DNA of 64,000 nt from Anaerolineales bacterium (GTDB taxonomy: Bacteria > Chloroflexota > Anaerolineae > 4572-78 > J111): NCBI GenBank assembly GCA_015075185.1, contig JABTUW010000001.1:496001-560000 (forward strand). The letters are read 5' to 3'. Both the position numbers and the translations under genes were made by a program. The stretch's first letter is position 1; each line of letters begins with the position of its first letter. The notes under the pieces are model-generated. The model was given only the letters and a program-made list of their open reading frames with translations, searched no databases and had not been told where the DNA came from. This document shows, piece by piece, positions 34,501 through 44,416 of the stretch.

Positions 34501-35702
34501 TCACAGACCCATTTCATTGACCAACTTAGTTGGGCCTATCCTTATCTCGTCAAAAAAGGGGGTTCTTTTTTCTTCAACACATTTTACGGCATAGAGATAA
34601 AGCGCGGCGGACCAGGTCTGCCAGTTCTGGCCCATGGGTTGGCCGTCCTGGGCTTTCAGCCATTCGTTAAAACCAAAACTGAGACGCTCATTTTTAGCGG
34701 CTCTGATAATCCCGGTAAGCGCCAGGAGCTTTGCCTCGGCCAGCCGGTACTTCTTGGCCGCAACCAGGGCGGCTACATAAAACCCGGCTATAAACGGCCA
34801 GATGCCACCATTATGGTATTCTCCCGGCATGTTAAATCTTTCATAGCGCAATCGCCAATCGGGTTCTTCAGGCTTAATAAAAGGAAAAAAATTAGGCGGT
34901 AGATCAAGGGCCAGCTCCCCTTTTTGTCTCATGCCCAGGCACTCCGCTTCGATCCAGGCTATCATGGCCTCAGCCCTGCTCGGTGAGGCCATCCCGGAGA
35001 GAATGGCCAGGCTATTACCCAGCAGGTCAAATCTATCACTGCTATAAATTTTATACGACCAGAAAGCATAGTAGGGCTTATGGGCTACCACCAGGCCTTC
35101 ATGGACATGCTGGTGCTGTACACCGCCGGTAATCGTAAAACGCCTCATCTCGCTGCGCACCTGCTCTGCTTGTTCGTGCTGACCAAAGAGGTGGAGGTAA
35201 CTATAGACAAGGGTATTAACATACAGGCCGTATCCGGTCACCCATTGTTCATCACGCCAATCGCTGGTTGGCTTCTGGGCCACCAGGGAGCGGTCTGACG
35301 GGCTTTGATACGCCATCCAGGTCAAGGCTTTCCGGCAGCAGCCTGAAGGAATTCCTGTTCACCCGTTACTTTCCTGAAAATGCCGACAGCCAGCAAAAAC
35401 AGCGGCGTGGTATCGCTGGCGCCCCGGTCCTCGCCGTCGTGGACGAGCGAGGGGATATGACCCCGCCCGGTCTGATTTTTGGCCAGTGTTTCCAAAACTC
35501 TCCGGATGCTCTCCAGCAGCTCCTTGTTCTCAGAAACAGCAATGCCCAGGAGTGAAAACATCAAGTCCCTGGTATATGGCTCGGGATATCCCCAGCCGGC
35601 CGTGCGGGGGAGTCCTTGGTAGGGGCCATGAGCATTATGCAGCAGCACTTCGACCGCCGCCTGCTTTGCCTCTTCAATGTCTTGTCTGGCAGTAGTTTTC
35701 AT
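34501..35702 (-). pseudogene. GH100-like glucosidase/invertase, split by one frameshift
   Basis: Two overlapping minus frames, 35322-35702 and 34501-35325, together make one ~400-residue (alpha/alpha)6-barrel hydrolase of the GH100 / amylo-alpha-1,6-glucosidase type: WGYPEPYTRDLMFSLLGIA and GRGHIPSLVHDGEDRGASDT in the first, DEQWVTGYGLYVNTLVY, YHNGGIWPFIAGFYVAAL and NWQTWSAALYLYAV in the second. At about 35325-35335 a single missing base (expected GGA AAG GCC TTG) moves the frame. One deletion, real or technical, explains it. It adjoins a glycosyltransferase and a PIG-L deacetylase, suggesting a small sugar-metabolism cluster. Confidence 0.65.
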
Positions 35703-35709
35703 AAATATT

Positions 35710-36852
35710 CTATGCTATGCCTAATTTTTCATTAATAATCTGCACAAAGCGTTTGGCCACGACCCGGTAGTCAAAATTTTTCACCACACGCTCTCGCCCG
35801 GCCTGGCCCATTTTTTCCCGTAAAGCAGGATCAGTCATCAGATCCATCAAATAGTTGGCAATATCGTGAACGCTGGCCCGGTAGTCTACGATCCGGGGGG
35901 ATTCAAATACAACCTTGTGTTTGCTTTCAAACCCTGATTCGTCACCCAGAATCACTTCGTTGACGACTATTTTCTTGGCTACCTTGGCCAGGAAGGCGGT
36001 TTCAGCATGGACCAGCGTATCGAGCATGCCCATGGCTTTGATCCCGATGACCGGTTTGGCACATGCACCGGCTTCAACTTGGGGCATACCAAAGCCTTCC
36101 AGCCGCGAAGGTGCCGCATAAATATCGCACGCCCCGATCAGATAAGGCATGAAATTACGTGAAATCGTGTTGGTGGCATAGGCCACATTCTTTTCAATCC
36201 CCAGGTGGGTGGCCATTTGCAGACCAGCCAGATTCTGAAGCTGGGTTCGCGGTTGAGGCCATACTTTACGAACATATTTCCAGGTGGGCGCTTTACTGTC
36301 AATAATTGCCAGCGCCTGCATAACCTCCTGAGCCCCTTTTGAGGCCGCATCGCCGCCGACCGTCAGGATCATTAACTGATCCGGTGAAATACCCAGCGCT
36401 TCCCTGACCGCCGTTATCATCTCATCATTTTTTTCATACGGTCTAAATGCATCCGTATTGCAGCCCACCGGCAGCACTTCAATGTTATCTCCATTAATCC
36501 CATCCCGAATGTACATCTCCTTCACCCAGTTGGAGGTTACCAGGATCAGGGGCAGCGCATTCAGCAGCTCACGGTAGTTGGCAATGTAACCGTCTGCAAC
36601 CAGCCAGGGCACCGGCTGAACGCCATACCGCTGCAGATGAAGGATCAGATGGGGGGCATGACCCCAATAGCCGACCCCCACCACGACATCCGGTTTGAAC
36701 CAACGATAGTACCACTCCTTCTCCTGGGCCGATTCGAGATGGACGGCATGGGCCGCGATCCCCATTTCCAGGAGTCCCTTGTACAGGAGATCCCCCTGGG
36801 TGGCCAGTCCTCCTGGAGAGGGAGGATAATCATATAAGACCAGTACTTTCAT
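35710..36852 (-). CDS. GT4-family glycosyltransferase
   Basis: 380 residues, two Rossmann-like domains. N-terminal MKVLVLYDYPPSPGGLATQG gives the glycine loop; the C-terminal donor-binding half has DIYAAPSRLEGFGMPQVEA, the E-x7-E-like motif of retaining GT-B enzymes. Transfers a nucleotide-linked sugar to an unknown acceptor. 7 bp separate it from the GH100-like gene. No Shine-Dalgarno at ATG 36852. Confidence 0.85.
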   Translation of the reverse strand: MKVLVLYDYPPSPGGLATQGDLLYKGLLEMGIAAHAVHLESAQEKEWYYRWFKPDVVVGVGYWGHAPHLILHLQRYGVQPVPWLVADGYIANYRELLNALPLILVTSNWVKEMYIRDGINGDNIEVLPVGCNTDAFRPYEKNDEMITAVREALGISPDQLMILTVGGDAASKGAQEVMQALAIIDSKAPTWKYVRKVWPQPRTQLQNLAGLQMATHLGIEKNVAYATNTISRNFMPYLIGACDIYAAPSRLEGFGMPQVEAGACAKPVIGIKAMGMLDTLVHAETAFLAKVAKKIVVNEVILGDESGFESKHKVVFESPRIVDYRASVHDIANYLMDLMTDPALREKMGQAGRERVVKNFDYRVVAKRFVQIINEKLGIA

Positions 36853-36889
36853 AGGGAAGTAGTTCCGCTGTTAAGCCACTGCTGGGACT

Positions 36890-37486
36890 CTATTGAGTTT
36901 GTAAATTGCCAAAATGCTTCCGCTCGGGGGTGGTTTCTGCTTCAAAGCCATTTTTTTCAAAACCATAAGTTGTGGTAATAATTTCATATTTTCTCTGCCA
37001 GGTTCTCTCAGGGAGTATCCGGTAAATAGGGGCAGTTTTTATAGGTCTGGGAAGATATTGCTTATTCCCGTCTTCATAAGCAAAAGTCCAAAGTTCATTG
37101 GCAGATAGCTTCCCGGCATGCCAAAGCGTTATAGCGGCTCTCCCAATCTCCTCATGTCTGACATGTCTGGTATACTCTCCCGCAGGATCATGGGCAATCA
37201 TGAGATCAAAATGCTTTCGCGGTAAGAGCTGTAGGATCGTTTCCTGAACTTCAGTTTCAGCCAGAGGTTTTTGTTCCGGACTATCGTCCAGATCACCCAT
37301 TTTACCCTCAGCTCCGAGCGCTTTTAGGGCTTGCAAGAACTTAGGGGCGCGGTTACTATCACTTGCCCGACATAGCGTTATGATAAACCATTTCCAGGAA
37401 GGATGACTCAGAATGGTCCCACCTGTCCATAATGTTTCATCATCAGGATGGGCGACTATAACCGCTACTGCCTTGGATCTTTTCAT
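36890..37486 (-). CDS. PIG-L family deacetylase
   Basis: 198 residues with the zinc site AHPDDETLWTGG at the N-terminus and HDPAGEYTRHVRHEEIGRA carrying the third ligand His. PIG-L/LmbE enzymes remove acetyl from N-acetylglucosamine-type substrates. Next to a GT4 glycosyltransferase this is the common pairing for small glycosylated thiols or glycolipids, but the product is unknown. Confidence 0.88.
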   Translation of the reverse strand: MKRSKAVAVIVAHPDDETLWTGGTILSHPSWKWFIITLCRASDSNRAPKFLQALKALGAEGKMGDLDDSPEQKPLAETEVQETILQLLPRKHFDLMIAHDPAGEYTRHVRHEEIGRAAITLWHAGKLSANELWTFAYEDGNKQYLPRPIKTAPIYRILPERTWQRKYEIITTTYGFEKNGFEAETTPERKHFGNLQTQ

Positions 37487-37546
37487 AGCATCTTCAATCC
37501 GGAAACCCCTCGCCTGGCGATTTCCAGCGGTTCTGTCAGACCCGAC

Positions 37547-37879
37547 CTAGATGTGGCTGATTGCGGCCAACAATCCATAATAAGCATCGGTCGCCAGGTC
37601 TTCCTGACTCCCTCGTGGAGCCAGGACCTGGATGCGTAATTCAGACTCATCGCCGAAAGTAGTCACATCATTAATCCGGGGCTGTAAGCTGCGGGGGACG
37701 GGCGGGGTCGTCTCTCCTTCGTTTTCGGTGGTCACAGCGGCCAGATCAACAATAACAGCTTGGGCAGTCCTGCTATTGCGGCTAAGCCATTGCTGCAATA
37801 GCAGGGAGTCAACCGACCCAACTACCTGAGGCACGACCTGCTCGATCAGCTTGACCAGATCAATCGTTACTTTGCTCAT
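37547..37879 (-). CDS. Hypothetical protein
   Basis: 110 residues, not recognised. No signal peptide or membrane segment. N-terminal helix KVTIDLVKLIEQVVPQVVGS, a central acidic/proline stretch, and an alternating C-terminus ELRIQVLAPRGSQED. ATG 37879 overlaps the stop of a 55-codon frame upstream (ATGA). AGGGAA stands before the start. Confidence 0.45.
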   Translation of the reverse strand: MSKVTIDLVKLIEQVVPQVVGSVDSLLLQQWLSRNSRTAQAVIVDLAAVTTENEGETTPPVPRSLQPRINDVTTFGDESELRIQVLAPRGSQEDLATDAYYGLLAAISHI

Positions 37880-38043
37880 GAGTTCCCTGGCGGGACTGAG
37901 TTCAATTCAGTTTGCCGGGTGGAGAAAAATTGCAGCGCGCTGGCCCGGCTCATGGGAGCCTTGTGTTCGCCGCTCCGGTTCCACTTCTCCATATAGTCAA
38001 GCAATTCGAGCCAGACCGAGAAATTTATTATTTCGGTCGCCAC
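37876..38043 (-). CDS. Possible small protein ahead of the 37.5-kb hypothetical
   Basis: A 55-codon frame from GTG 38043 to TGA 37876, overlapping the next start as ATGA. It reads TEIINFSVWLELLDYMEKWN then a polar tail. An in-frame stop lies a few codons upstream of the GTG and repeat copy B begins 50 bp beyond it, so an original 5' part may have been cut off. No Shine-Dalgarno; support is the stop-start overlap only. Confidence 0.3.
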   Translation of the reverse strand: MATEIINFSVWLELLDYMEKWNRSGEHKAPMSRASALQFFSTRQTELNSVPPGNS

Positions 38044-38092
38044 TGTAGCGGCCTGGTCGTTACCCTACACCTACCTAAAAGTGGCAAAATAT

Positions 38093-38165
38093 GGACAGGA
38101 CCTACGGCAAGATTAACAGGATAATTTTGGTAAAAAATCTTGTAAATCCTGTTAATCCTGTCTAA
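38093..38165. repeat. Dispersed palindrome ACAGGATTAACAGG type, copy B
   Basis: GGACAGGACCTACGGCAAGA and TTAACAGGAT face AATCTTGTAAATCC and TGTTAATCCTGTC. Same word set as copy A (29210) and copy C (62791); CTACGGCAAGAT is shared with copy A in inverse. It fills the 185-bp gap 38044-38228. Confidence 0.75.
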
Positions 38166-38228
38166 TCTTTTGGGCTGAATTTCTCTAGTGCAGGGTAACG
38201 AAATGCTCTTGGTCTCCATTTAATGAGG

Positions 38229-38723
38229 TCAGATCCGTCCCAGGTAGGCTGGCTGAGGGGTCAGCAGCAAGGAGTCAATTTCTCTGCCTGCCTCGACGGG
38301 GGATATGTCAGCCGCCGTGGCCCATTCTTCAGAGAGACTGTCTCGCGTCTTCTGGAGGGTGGTTGTGTCGGCCTGGTCCAAGGGCTTTTGCCAGCCCCAG
38401 GCCGTTAAGTCGCGCATCACTTCGCACACGCCTTGAAACGAGCCTTGTTTCAGGCGGCTGACCAGGTCCCATTGTCGCTGCTGCTGATTTGTATTCAGGG
38501 GAACCGGCGGGCTTTTCAACACATCACGGTAATGGGCCAGCTCGCTCCTGGGCGTGACCGGCCGCAGCTGGGCCTCGACCCGGACCCACATGCTCTGCTT
38601 GTGGCGAGTGATTTTGTAGTAGGGATGCAGCCCTTCCTGGTAAAATTGTTTTTCCTCAAGCTCGACAATGTGGCCCATCCCGAAGGCCGGGTGAACAACC
38701 AAGTCACCTATTTTGAGTTGCAT
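38229..38723 (-). CDS. CarD-family transcription regulator
   Basis: 164 residues. N-terminal RNA-polymerase-interacting (RID) domain: KIGDLVVHPAFGMGHIVELE, FYQEGLHPYYKI, MWVRVEAQLRPV. C-terminal helical DNA-binding half (ELAHYRDVLKSPP ... RDLTAW). CarD proteins bind the polymerase beta subunit and stabilise open complexes. ATG 38723 has AAGGAGG inside the end of the RRM gene, which it overlaps by 16 bp. Confidence 0.85.
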   Translation of the reverse strand: MQLKIGDLVVHPAFGMGHIVELEEKQFYQEGLHPYYKITRHKQSMWVRVEAQLRPVTPRSELAHYRDVLKSPPVPLNTNQQQRQWDLVSRLKQGSFQGVCEVMRDLTAWGWQKPLDQADTTTLQKTRDSLSEEWATAADISPVEAGREIDSLLLTPQPAYLGRI

Positions 38724-39028
38724 AAGAGCCTCCTTAATCCTGCCCTATCACCGGCGATAGCTCCGGCTTTGCTGCGGGCTGCACGAGGTTTGGCCGGATT
38801 CACCTTCAACTCGCGCTCCTCCAGGTTAAAGCCGTTTAGCAGGCTGATAGCCTTTTGCGCCTCAGCCCGGGTCCTCATTTCGACAAAGGCGAAACCTTTG
38901 AAGTTGCCGGTCTCCCGATCTTTGACCAAGTCCACCGAGGCCACCTGACCCGCTTGAGCGAACAAGGTGCGCAGATTGTCCTCGGTGGTAGTAGACGACA
39001 AATTTCCAACATAAAGTTTTACTTCCAT
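38708..39028 (-). CDS. RRM-type RNA-binding protein
   Basis: 106 residues: a single RNA recognition motif with RNP2 LYVGNL (near residue 5) and RNP1 KGFAFVEM, followed by a basic tail. Such glycine-poor RRM proteins in bacteria resemble cold-induced Rbp. AAAGGAG (39039-39045) precedes ATG 39028. Upstream in its leader is a 7-bp hairpin CGGTATT/AATACCG (39051-39077). Co-transcribed with carD by overlap. Confidence 0.88.
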   Translation of the reverse strand: MEVKLYVGNLSSTTTEDNLRTLFAQAGQVASVDLVKDRETGNFKGFAFVEMRTRAEAQKAISLLNGFNLEERELKVNPAKPRAARSKAGAIAGDRAGLRRLLCNSK

Positions 39029-39514
39029 AATTCTGGTCTCCTTTGAAACCGGTATTCAGCCCGCCATAAAAATACCGACATCCCATTTTGGGTTCTCAGT
39101 CTAACCAAAACGATTGCCTCCGATATGGGTAAAGGGCACTTCGGCATAAGGTTCTGTAGACCAAACCCGTCGGATATAAAGTTTTATGGGGGAATATTTC
39201 CGGTCAACGGTCTGGCGAGATCCACATGCAGGGAAGCTCAGGGTGAAGGGTCTGATCCTTAGGTGAGGCTATATATCATGATAAACGATCTGAGTTCTGG
39301 AAACTATCAGGGGAATTCTGATTTTTGGGTAGGCTTTAGGCTGATTCCCTTGTCAGTAATTGCCCTACAACTTGGGGGAACTTGTTCATTTGCTACCGTA
39401 CATTATTAATCAGGCCAGAACAGGGATACGAGAGGAAAAGGGATGGGTAAATTCTCATTGAGCAAATGGTCTAACACGCACAAGCCCAGTTGAAACAGGC
39501 TCAAATCACATCGA
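39029..39514. other. 486-bp intergenic region
   Basis: Between the RRM gene start and the end of the DUF6069-like gene. Besides the leader hairpin at 39051-39077 I see only short A+T-rich stretches (for example GGCTATATATCATGATAAACG near 39270) and no reading frame with support. A long leader or promoter for the RRM-carD unit is plausible. Confidence 0.4.
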
Positions 39515-39964
39515 TCAACGTGATGAATGATAGCGGTCCATGCGTCGTTGATAGCCGAGGACCAACAGTGACACGGTGACCACTGCCGCCACTATATGCA
39601 AAAAGGCGGCGACGCTGCTGGCCAGCAGCGTTTTATGGGGCACGGGTAAAAGATAATCCGGGATGATGCTGAGGATCAGCACTACTACGGAAATCGTGAT
39701 AAAGGTTTGGATAGGCCGCGCCCGGCGATTCGCCAGCCAAGCTAATAGAGCCGTAGCGCCTACCACTGGAACCAGCGTAAAAATTGCCGAGCGAACGTAG
39801 CTATCCAGAGGGGCAAAGAGGGCAATCTCCGGCCAGATGGCCAAGGCCAGGGCTTGCACCACCAACACAGCTATGATGCTGGCAGCGGTGGTGATAAGGC
39901 CCAATTTTACCCAATCATTTGTGGTCATATTAGCTTTGGCTGGAGCGGTAACTTGGTGAGTCAT
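39515..39964 (-). CDS. Four-helix membrane protein (DUF6069-like)
   Basis: 149 residues from ATG 39964 (AAAGGAG upstream). Four hydrophobic segments: ASIIAVLVVQALALAIW, AIFTLVPVVGATALLAWL, TFITISVVVLILSIIPDY and ASVAAFLHIVAAVVTVSLLV. The layout and the SIIPDYLLP turn fit DUF6069-type proteins. Function unknown. Last intact gene before the frameshift-rich zone. Confidence 0.6.
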   Translation of the reverse strand: MTHQVTAPAKANMTTNDWVKLGLITTAASIIAVLVVQALALAIWPEIALFAPLDSYVRSAIFTLVPVVGATALLAWLANRRARPIQTFITISVVVLILSIIPDYLLPVPHKTLLASSVAAFLHIVAAVVTVSLLVLGYQRRMDRYHSSR

Positions 39965-40068
39965 AAGATTTTCTCCTTTGAAGTTAACGTTGATATAAAA
40001 TTGCCCGTTGACGTACTTCAAGCAGGCTTGGCCACGATTTGAGCCTATTTGTTTCGTTCCTGGGCCAG

Positions 40069-40368
40069 CTATCGGCGATTAAACGGCTTCAGGCTCCCGG
40101 TGAGACTTGTCTCCAGCTTTATCGCCCGCAGGACAGCCTGGTGCGATTGCGCACGTTCAGCTTGCCGAAGATGTTGTAAACGTGCCGCTTGACCGTGCTT
40201 TCGGTGATGTATAATTGCTGGCTGATTTCCCGGTTCGATGCGCCGGAAGCGAGCCACTGTAAGACTCGCGCGCTCGCGTTCGCTTAAGGCTTCAACGATT
40301 GGGCTGAGGGATGTCCCGTTTTGCGGCATATCTATTCCCCTGATCAATGTTGCATATGTAACCTCCAT
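40069..40368 (-). pseudogene. LuxR HTH fragment with frameshift
   Basis: EALSERERA begins a LuxR DNA-binding domain, but after it the frame shifts. In neighbouring frames of the same strand one reads LQWLASGASNREIS and then ITESTVKRHVYNIFGKLNV, with QAVLRAIKLET back in the first frame. Only the C-terminal domain of a regulator is present; the N-terminal part is missing, and the upstream sequence is the end of the FtsX gene. Confidence 0.6.
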
Positions 40369-42754
40369 TTAAACATAAGCCAGACTCGCGCACACTGGTT
40401 TGGGCGGCCTTTGGGCAGGGAACCAACTGGCGATAATAGCCAGGATAGTAATGATGACTAACCAGTACCAGACCCCGTTTGAGAAACCTGATAAACCAGT
40501 TCTATATGCAGCACCCCAGAGAGAGTCTTAATAATCAACTGACCCGCCGGAATACTGAGGGGATAGCCAACAGCCAACTCAGCCAGCCCAAAATCAACCC
40601 CTCACCAACAAATTGGCTGGCCACCACCCAGGCCGACGCCCCAATAGCCCGCATCACTCCGATTTACGGGTGCGCTCCAGGACATTGATCGCCAGAGTCC
40701 CACTGAGCGCCACCGCCCCCACCAGTGCGGTCATAACCGCCATGCCGGTTAAGATAGCAAAGAGCATAGACATTTGATTGAGGCGCTGGGTGGCTAACCG
40801 ATGCGCGGTATCCTGGGTGCTGGCCGTAACCTCGTAGCCGTGAACCTCATAGAGCGTGCGCAGGTCGGCTACGGTAGCTGCCTCACTCGCTGCGTCTTGG
40901 CTCAGGGTCTGCACCCGGATGGATTGGCCCCGGCCTACCTGGCGCAACTCGCGCAGCAACGACTCGCGGGGCGTCAGCGCCGCTTCCTGGTCAACCGGCT
41001 CAAACAGCAAACCGATCACCTGCCAGACCGAACTCGCGTTGGGTCGGGATACTGAGGGTGATCCAGTCGCCCACGCCTACGCCAATCTCCTGGGCCACCT
41101 CCTGGCTGAGCACCACGACGTATTCATCACCGGCCTGTAGCCAGCGTCCGGCCCGCAATTGGGGCACGTAGGTACGCGAGGGGAGCGGGATGCCCCGCAG
41201 GTTGACATTGCTATCATCATTCGACTCTGGCTGGCCCAGTGACCGGGCTGTTCCTTTGGCCGTACCCCAGATCTCGACGCCGTCACTTCGGGATGGGTTA
41301 GCGTCAGCGCTTCCACTTGCTTGATGCGCACTTCGTCTTCCAAATCGAGCAAAATGTTGACCTGAAAGATTGACAGCAAGACATCGCCAAAGGTATGGGC
41401 TAGGGTTGCCCGCGTATTCATGACCATCATAAACATTACCCCCGCGCCAACCAGGGTGATTTGGGTGAAGAAAACCCGCTTCTGGTTGCGAAAGGTATTG
41501 CTGAGGGTCAGCGAAACCAGGCGTGGGAGAGCTTGAAACTTTACCAGCAGCCGATCCAGCCAATTGGAACCACTACTCAACCCGTAGGTACTGATCGCCT
41601 CGCGCACGGTGACCCGCGCCCCCAGGTAAATAGGCAGAATGGCTGCCAGCAGCGGCGACAGCAGGGCTACGACTGCCTGGACGGCGACGGCTGTCATCGA
41701 AATCGCAAAGGGGCCGGGAATCATCCCTGCCGGTTGACCATCAGCCCGCGCAGGCCGTGCGCCCCAGCGCGCCCAGAGGAATAGCCGCCAGCAGGGCCAA
41801 CACCGCATAGACCATCACCATGCTGAGGTAGAGGAACAGAATTCGGCTAAACCTGGCCCCAACGGCTTTCATGATCCCAATCTGGTTCACCTGTTGGACA
41901 ATCACCGCGTTGATGGTGTTGTAGACTAAAAACAGGCCCAAAATCAAGGTGGTCGCGGCCATCACATTCAAAATCAAAAAACACTATTGATAGCGTCCTG
42001 GCCGGTAAACTGGTCGGGCTTGCCGGTGCGGCTCTTAAAAGCCGCCCGGCGCGGAGATGGCCGGATTCACCTCAATATCCTGTTTTTCCAGCTCATGTTG
42101 GATCAGGTCCGCCGCCACCTTGACCCTGGCGTCACTGTAATGGGGATAGAGGCCAGAATCAAGCTGGAGCCAGCCTCCCCGGTGAGCTGGGTAAAGCGTT
42201 CGCGGGTGGTGAAAACATCGGGTCGGGCAGCGAGGCGGGTGAGGGATGCGCGGCATTGTAGAGGACGCCGTTCAGCTCAACCGGATAGACCTTGTTATCA
42301 ATCTCCAACTGAACCTGATCGCCCGTTGCAAGCCCACGGCCACGCTGCACCCCATCAGCTTGCGCCGGGGCCAGTCGCCGCTATCTATTTTGACCTGCCG
42401 GAGGTTTGGGCTTCGTAGTCTTCCGGGGCAACCAGGGTCGCCGACTGCCAGGGTTCGTTGAGACTGCGCCGCCAGCGCACCGTTTTGATTGATACCAGCC
42501 CTCGACAGTTTCAATGCCCGGAAGATTTTCCAGGGACGCCAGCATAGCGTCGTCAACAGCAGGCTTTACCTCCAGGCCAATGGTGGCCGGAGCGGAAGCC
42601 TGCCAGGTGCGGGTCACATCCTGGAGAATAAACTCTTTGGCCCCAATACGGTCCCCACGGCAAACGCGCCGATGGCAATAATCGCCACCACGCGGAGCGT
42701 GCGGCCTTTATTTTCCCACAAATCGTACCAGATTTTGTAACGAATAACACCCAT
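40369..42754 (-). pseudogene. FtsX/MacB-like ABC permease, multiple frameshifts
   Basis: From ATG 42754 (MGVIRYKIWYDLWENKGRT) to TAA 40369-40371 the minus strand encodes a ~790-residue permease with two FtsX domains, but in at least six pieces in different frames (about 42381-42754, 42035-42350, 41741-41977, 41077-41808, 41000-41563, 40654-41019, 40369-40670). Recognisable parts are VVAIIAIGAFAVGTVLGAKE, NTINAVIVQQVNQIGIMKAVG, TVREAISTYGL and the final VMRAIGASAW and AAQTSVRESLAY. Such permeases export peptides or lipoproteins with a LolD-type ATPase, not seen here. Single-base losses explain each break. Confidence 0.7.
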
Positions 42755-42755
42755 A

Positions 42756-43045
42756 GTCATTTACGATTTACGACCATCGTGCCCTTTGGGCATTTTGGAT
42801 TTACCTGTCGGTAGGCGACGACAGAGATAATCAACCACACGATAGTTCGCACACCCATTGCCGCCACGGTGCGCAGCTCATAATTGCCACCATCAGCACA
42901 TATATGCCAAAGGCGGCAGAAACCAGCAGGGTTGCCCGGCAATTAAAAGACAACCACACCGCCCATCGCTGCTGTCGCCACAGGCCCACGCCGGCAATGA
43001 TATAGGCAAATCACTTCACTTATCTAACTCCGTATCATCTCAGCC
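42756..43045 (-). pseudogene. Membrane-protein fragment
   Basis: Pieces in more than one minus frame: GVGLWRQQRWAVWLSF, then LLVSAAFGIYVLMVAI, and ELRTVAAMGVRTIVWLIISV. Together they look like part of a small four-helix membrane protein with frameshifts. The 5' end is not found. Confidence 0.35.
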
Positions 43046-43175
43046 CTATCATAGCACTTCTCTATGCTCCCGTCTTCGACTTTAGTCGGATTTGCCAGTC
43101 CTTGTTATCTCTTCACCTATCCAAATAAGGCAAGTCCTGTATATTCAATGATCGCTCTAAGTGCGCCTGAGGTGC

Positions 43176-43784
43176 TTATCTCACCCGCTCAAAGTCAACA
43201 AATCCACGCTCCACATCCGTGCCGATCAACTGTACCCGGAGCTTCTGGCCGACATCCATCCCTTCAAAACCGTTTACCAGTTTTCCTTCAACGGGCGGAT
43301 GCAGCAGACGGACCCACGTGCCTTTATCAGAGGCGCCGGTGACGATGGCCTCGAAGCGCTGCCCGATCCATGATTCCAGTAGCATGGCCGCGGCGGATTT
43401 TTCGACTTGCCGTTCGACCTTCTTGGCGGCGTCCTCGGTTTCGGTGCAGTGCTGGGCGAGCGCCGCCAGTTCATCGGTTTCATAGGGCCTGGAATGTCCC
43501 GCCAGCGCCGCTTTCAGCAAACGCTGGGTGATCAGATCGGGGTAGCGGCGGTTCGGGGCAGTGGGTGAGTATAATCCTTGACCGCCAAGCCGAAGTGCCC
43601 GGCAGAGCTGGCTCCGGAAGTTCGACGATGTATTCCCCGGCGCCCAAGAGCTTGATAACGCTGAGGGAAAGATCGGGAAAGCGAAGCGGATCGGCGGTTT
43701 TACCCCGACCAGGAATTGTTCCAGGGCTTTTGGGTCGGGCTTCCTGGGGTAGGGTGAAGTCCCGAATTTCATTTCAAAAGCCAC
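43176..43784 (-). pseudogene. RNB-family ribonuclease, C-terminal remnant
   Basis: The last ~200 residues of an RNase II/R-type enzyme. In shifted frames one reads DPLRFPDLSLSVIKLLGAGE; then, in one frame to the end, TAPNRRYPDLITQRLLKAAL (the conserved RRYPDL of RNB), HCTETEDAAKKVERQVEKSA and the S1-like end VTGASDKGTWVRLLHPPVEG ... DVERGFVDFERVR. The ~300 N-terminal residues with the catalytic aspartates are absent and the frame is broken near 43560-43700. Confidence 0.6.
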
Positions 43785-43965
43785 TAATTCCTAGAGGGCA
43801 TGCCATTGGAAATGACCTGCCGCTGTTGTTGCTGCTGTTTTAGCTGGTAATAGAGACGTTCACGTAAGCGCCAAAAGAAAGATATGGCCGCTCAGGTAGG
43901 CCCAGGTCAGGAAGGCGATAATGGCTGCACCGGACCATAGATCAGGTTTGAGGCAGAGATGTAAA
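43784..43965 (-). pseudogene. Possible YihY/BrkB membrane-protein C-terminal remnant
   Basis: In shifted minus frames: GAAIIAFLTWAYLSGHIFLL, then LYYQLKQQQQQRQ to TAG 43784-43786. This resembles the final membrane helix (LLTW.YLS..IFLLGA) and charged tail of YihY-type proteins. Only the end is present. Confidence 0.35.
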
Positions 43966-44416
43966 ATTTTATCTTTGACAAGTTAAGCAAAATTCCAGTT
44001 TGTCAAGTCTGACTTTAAACCCAAATTCGGGTAAGTTTGCGTTACTTTTTACTTTAATTGACCGATGTTAAAGCCGATCTGACCTTAAAACAGCAACTTA
44101 AACAGCGTAAATCAAGCTCACTACAAGCTGAAGTCGCTTTTATCTACGAATGTGAGCGAAAAAAGGCCAAGTCCAGACTAAAGGCTCAGGTCTGGGTTAG
44201 TTTGTAGGGCAAATTCCTGCAGCCAAACAGGAAATCCCTAATAAAGGCCGGACTGGGTGAAGTTTTAAACTTGGCCGATGTCACTATTGTCATTACCAAA
44301 TGTTAGGGATAAAGACAAGTAAAGCAAAGGAGTGGGTGACGCTTAGGTCATCCACTCCTTTTTCACTGGGGTAGGTCAGGGTTAGACCCGACCTCCGGCT
44401 GGCTGTTGTTTACTTA
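43966..44416. other. Intergenic 450 bp with a strong hairpin terminator
   Basis: No supported gene. AAAGGAGTGG (44326-44335) pairs perfectly with CCACTCCTTT (44352-44361), with TGAC/GTCA extending the stem inside. The right side continues TTTTTC, and leftward reading gives CTCCTTTGCTTTACTT; it may end transcription of the binding-protein gene to its right. A short AT-rich frame from TTG 44058 to TAG 44207 (49 codons, Lys-rich) is not convincing. The region is richer in A+T than its neighbours. Confidence 0.5.

Noticed and set aside
35322..35702. Two separate genes for the GH100-like protein
   Set aside because: Each half alone lacks part of the barrel; their junction matches one continuous family member after adding one base.
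44058..44207. 49-codon Lys-rich plus-strand frame from TTG
   Set aside because: No ribosome site, no homology that I recognise, and inside a low-quality region.
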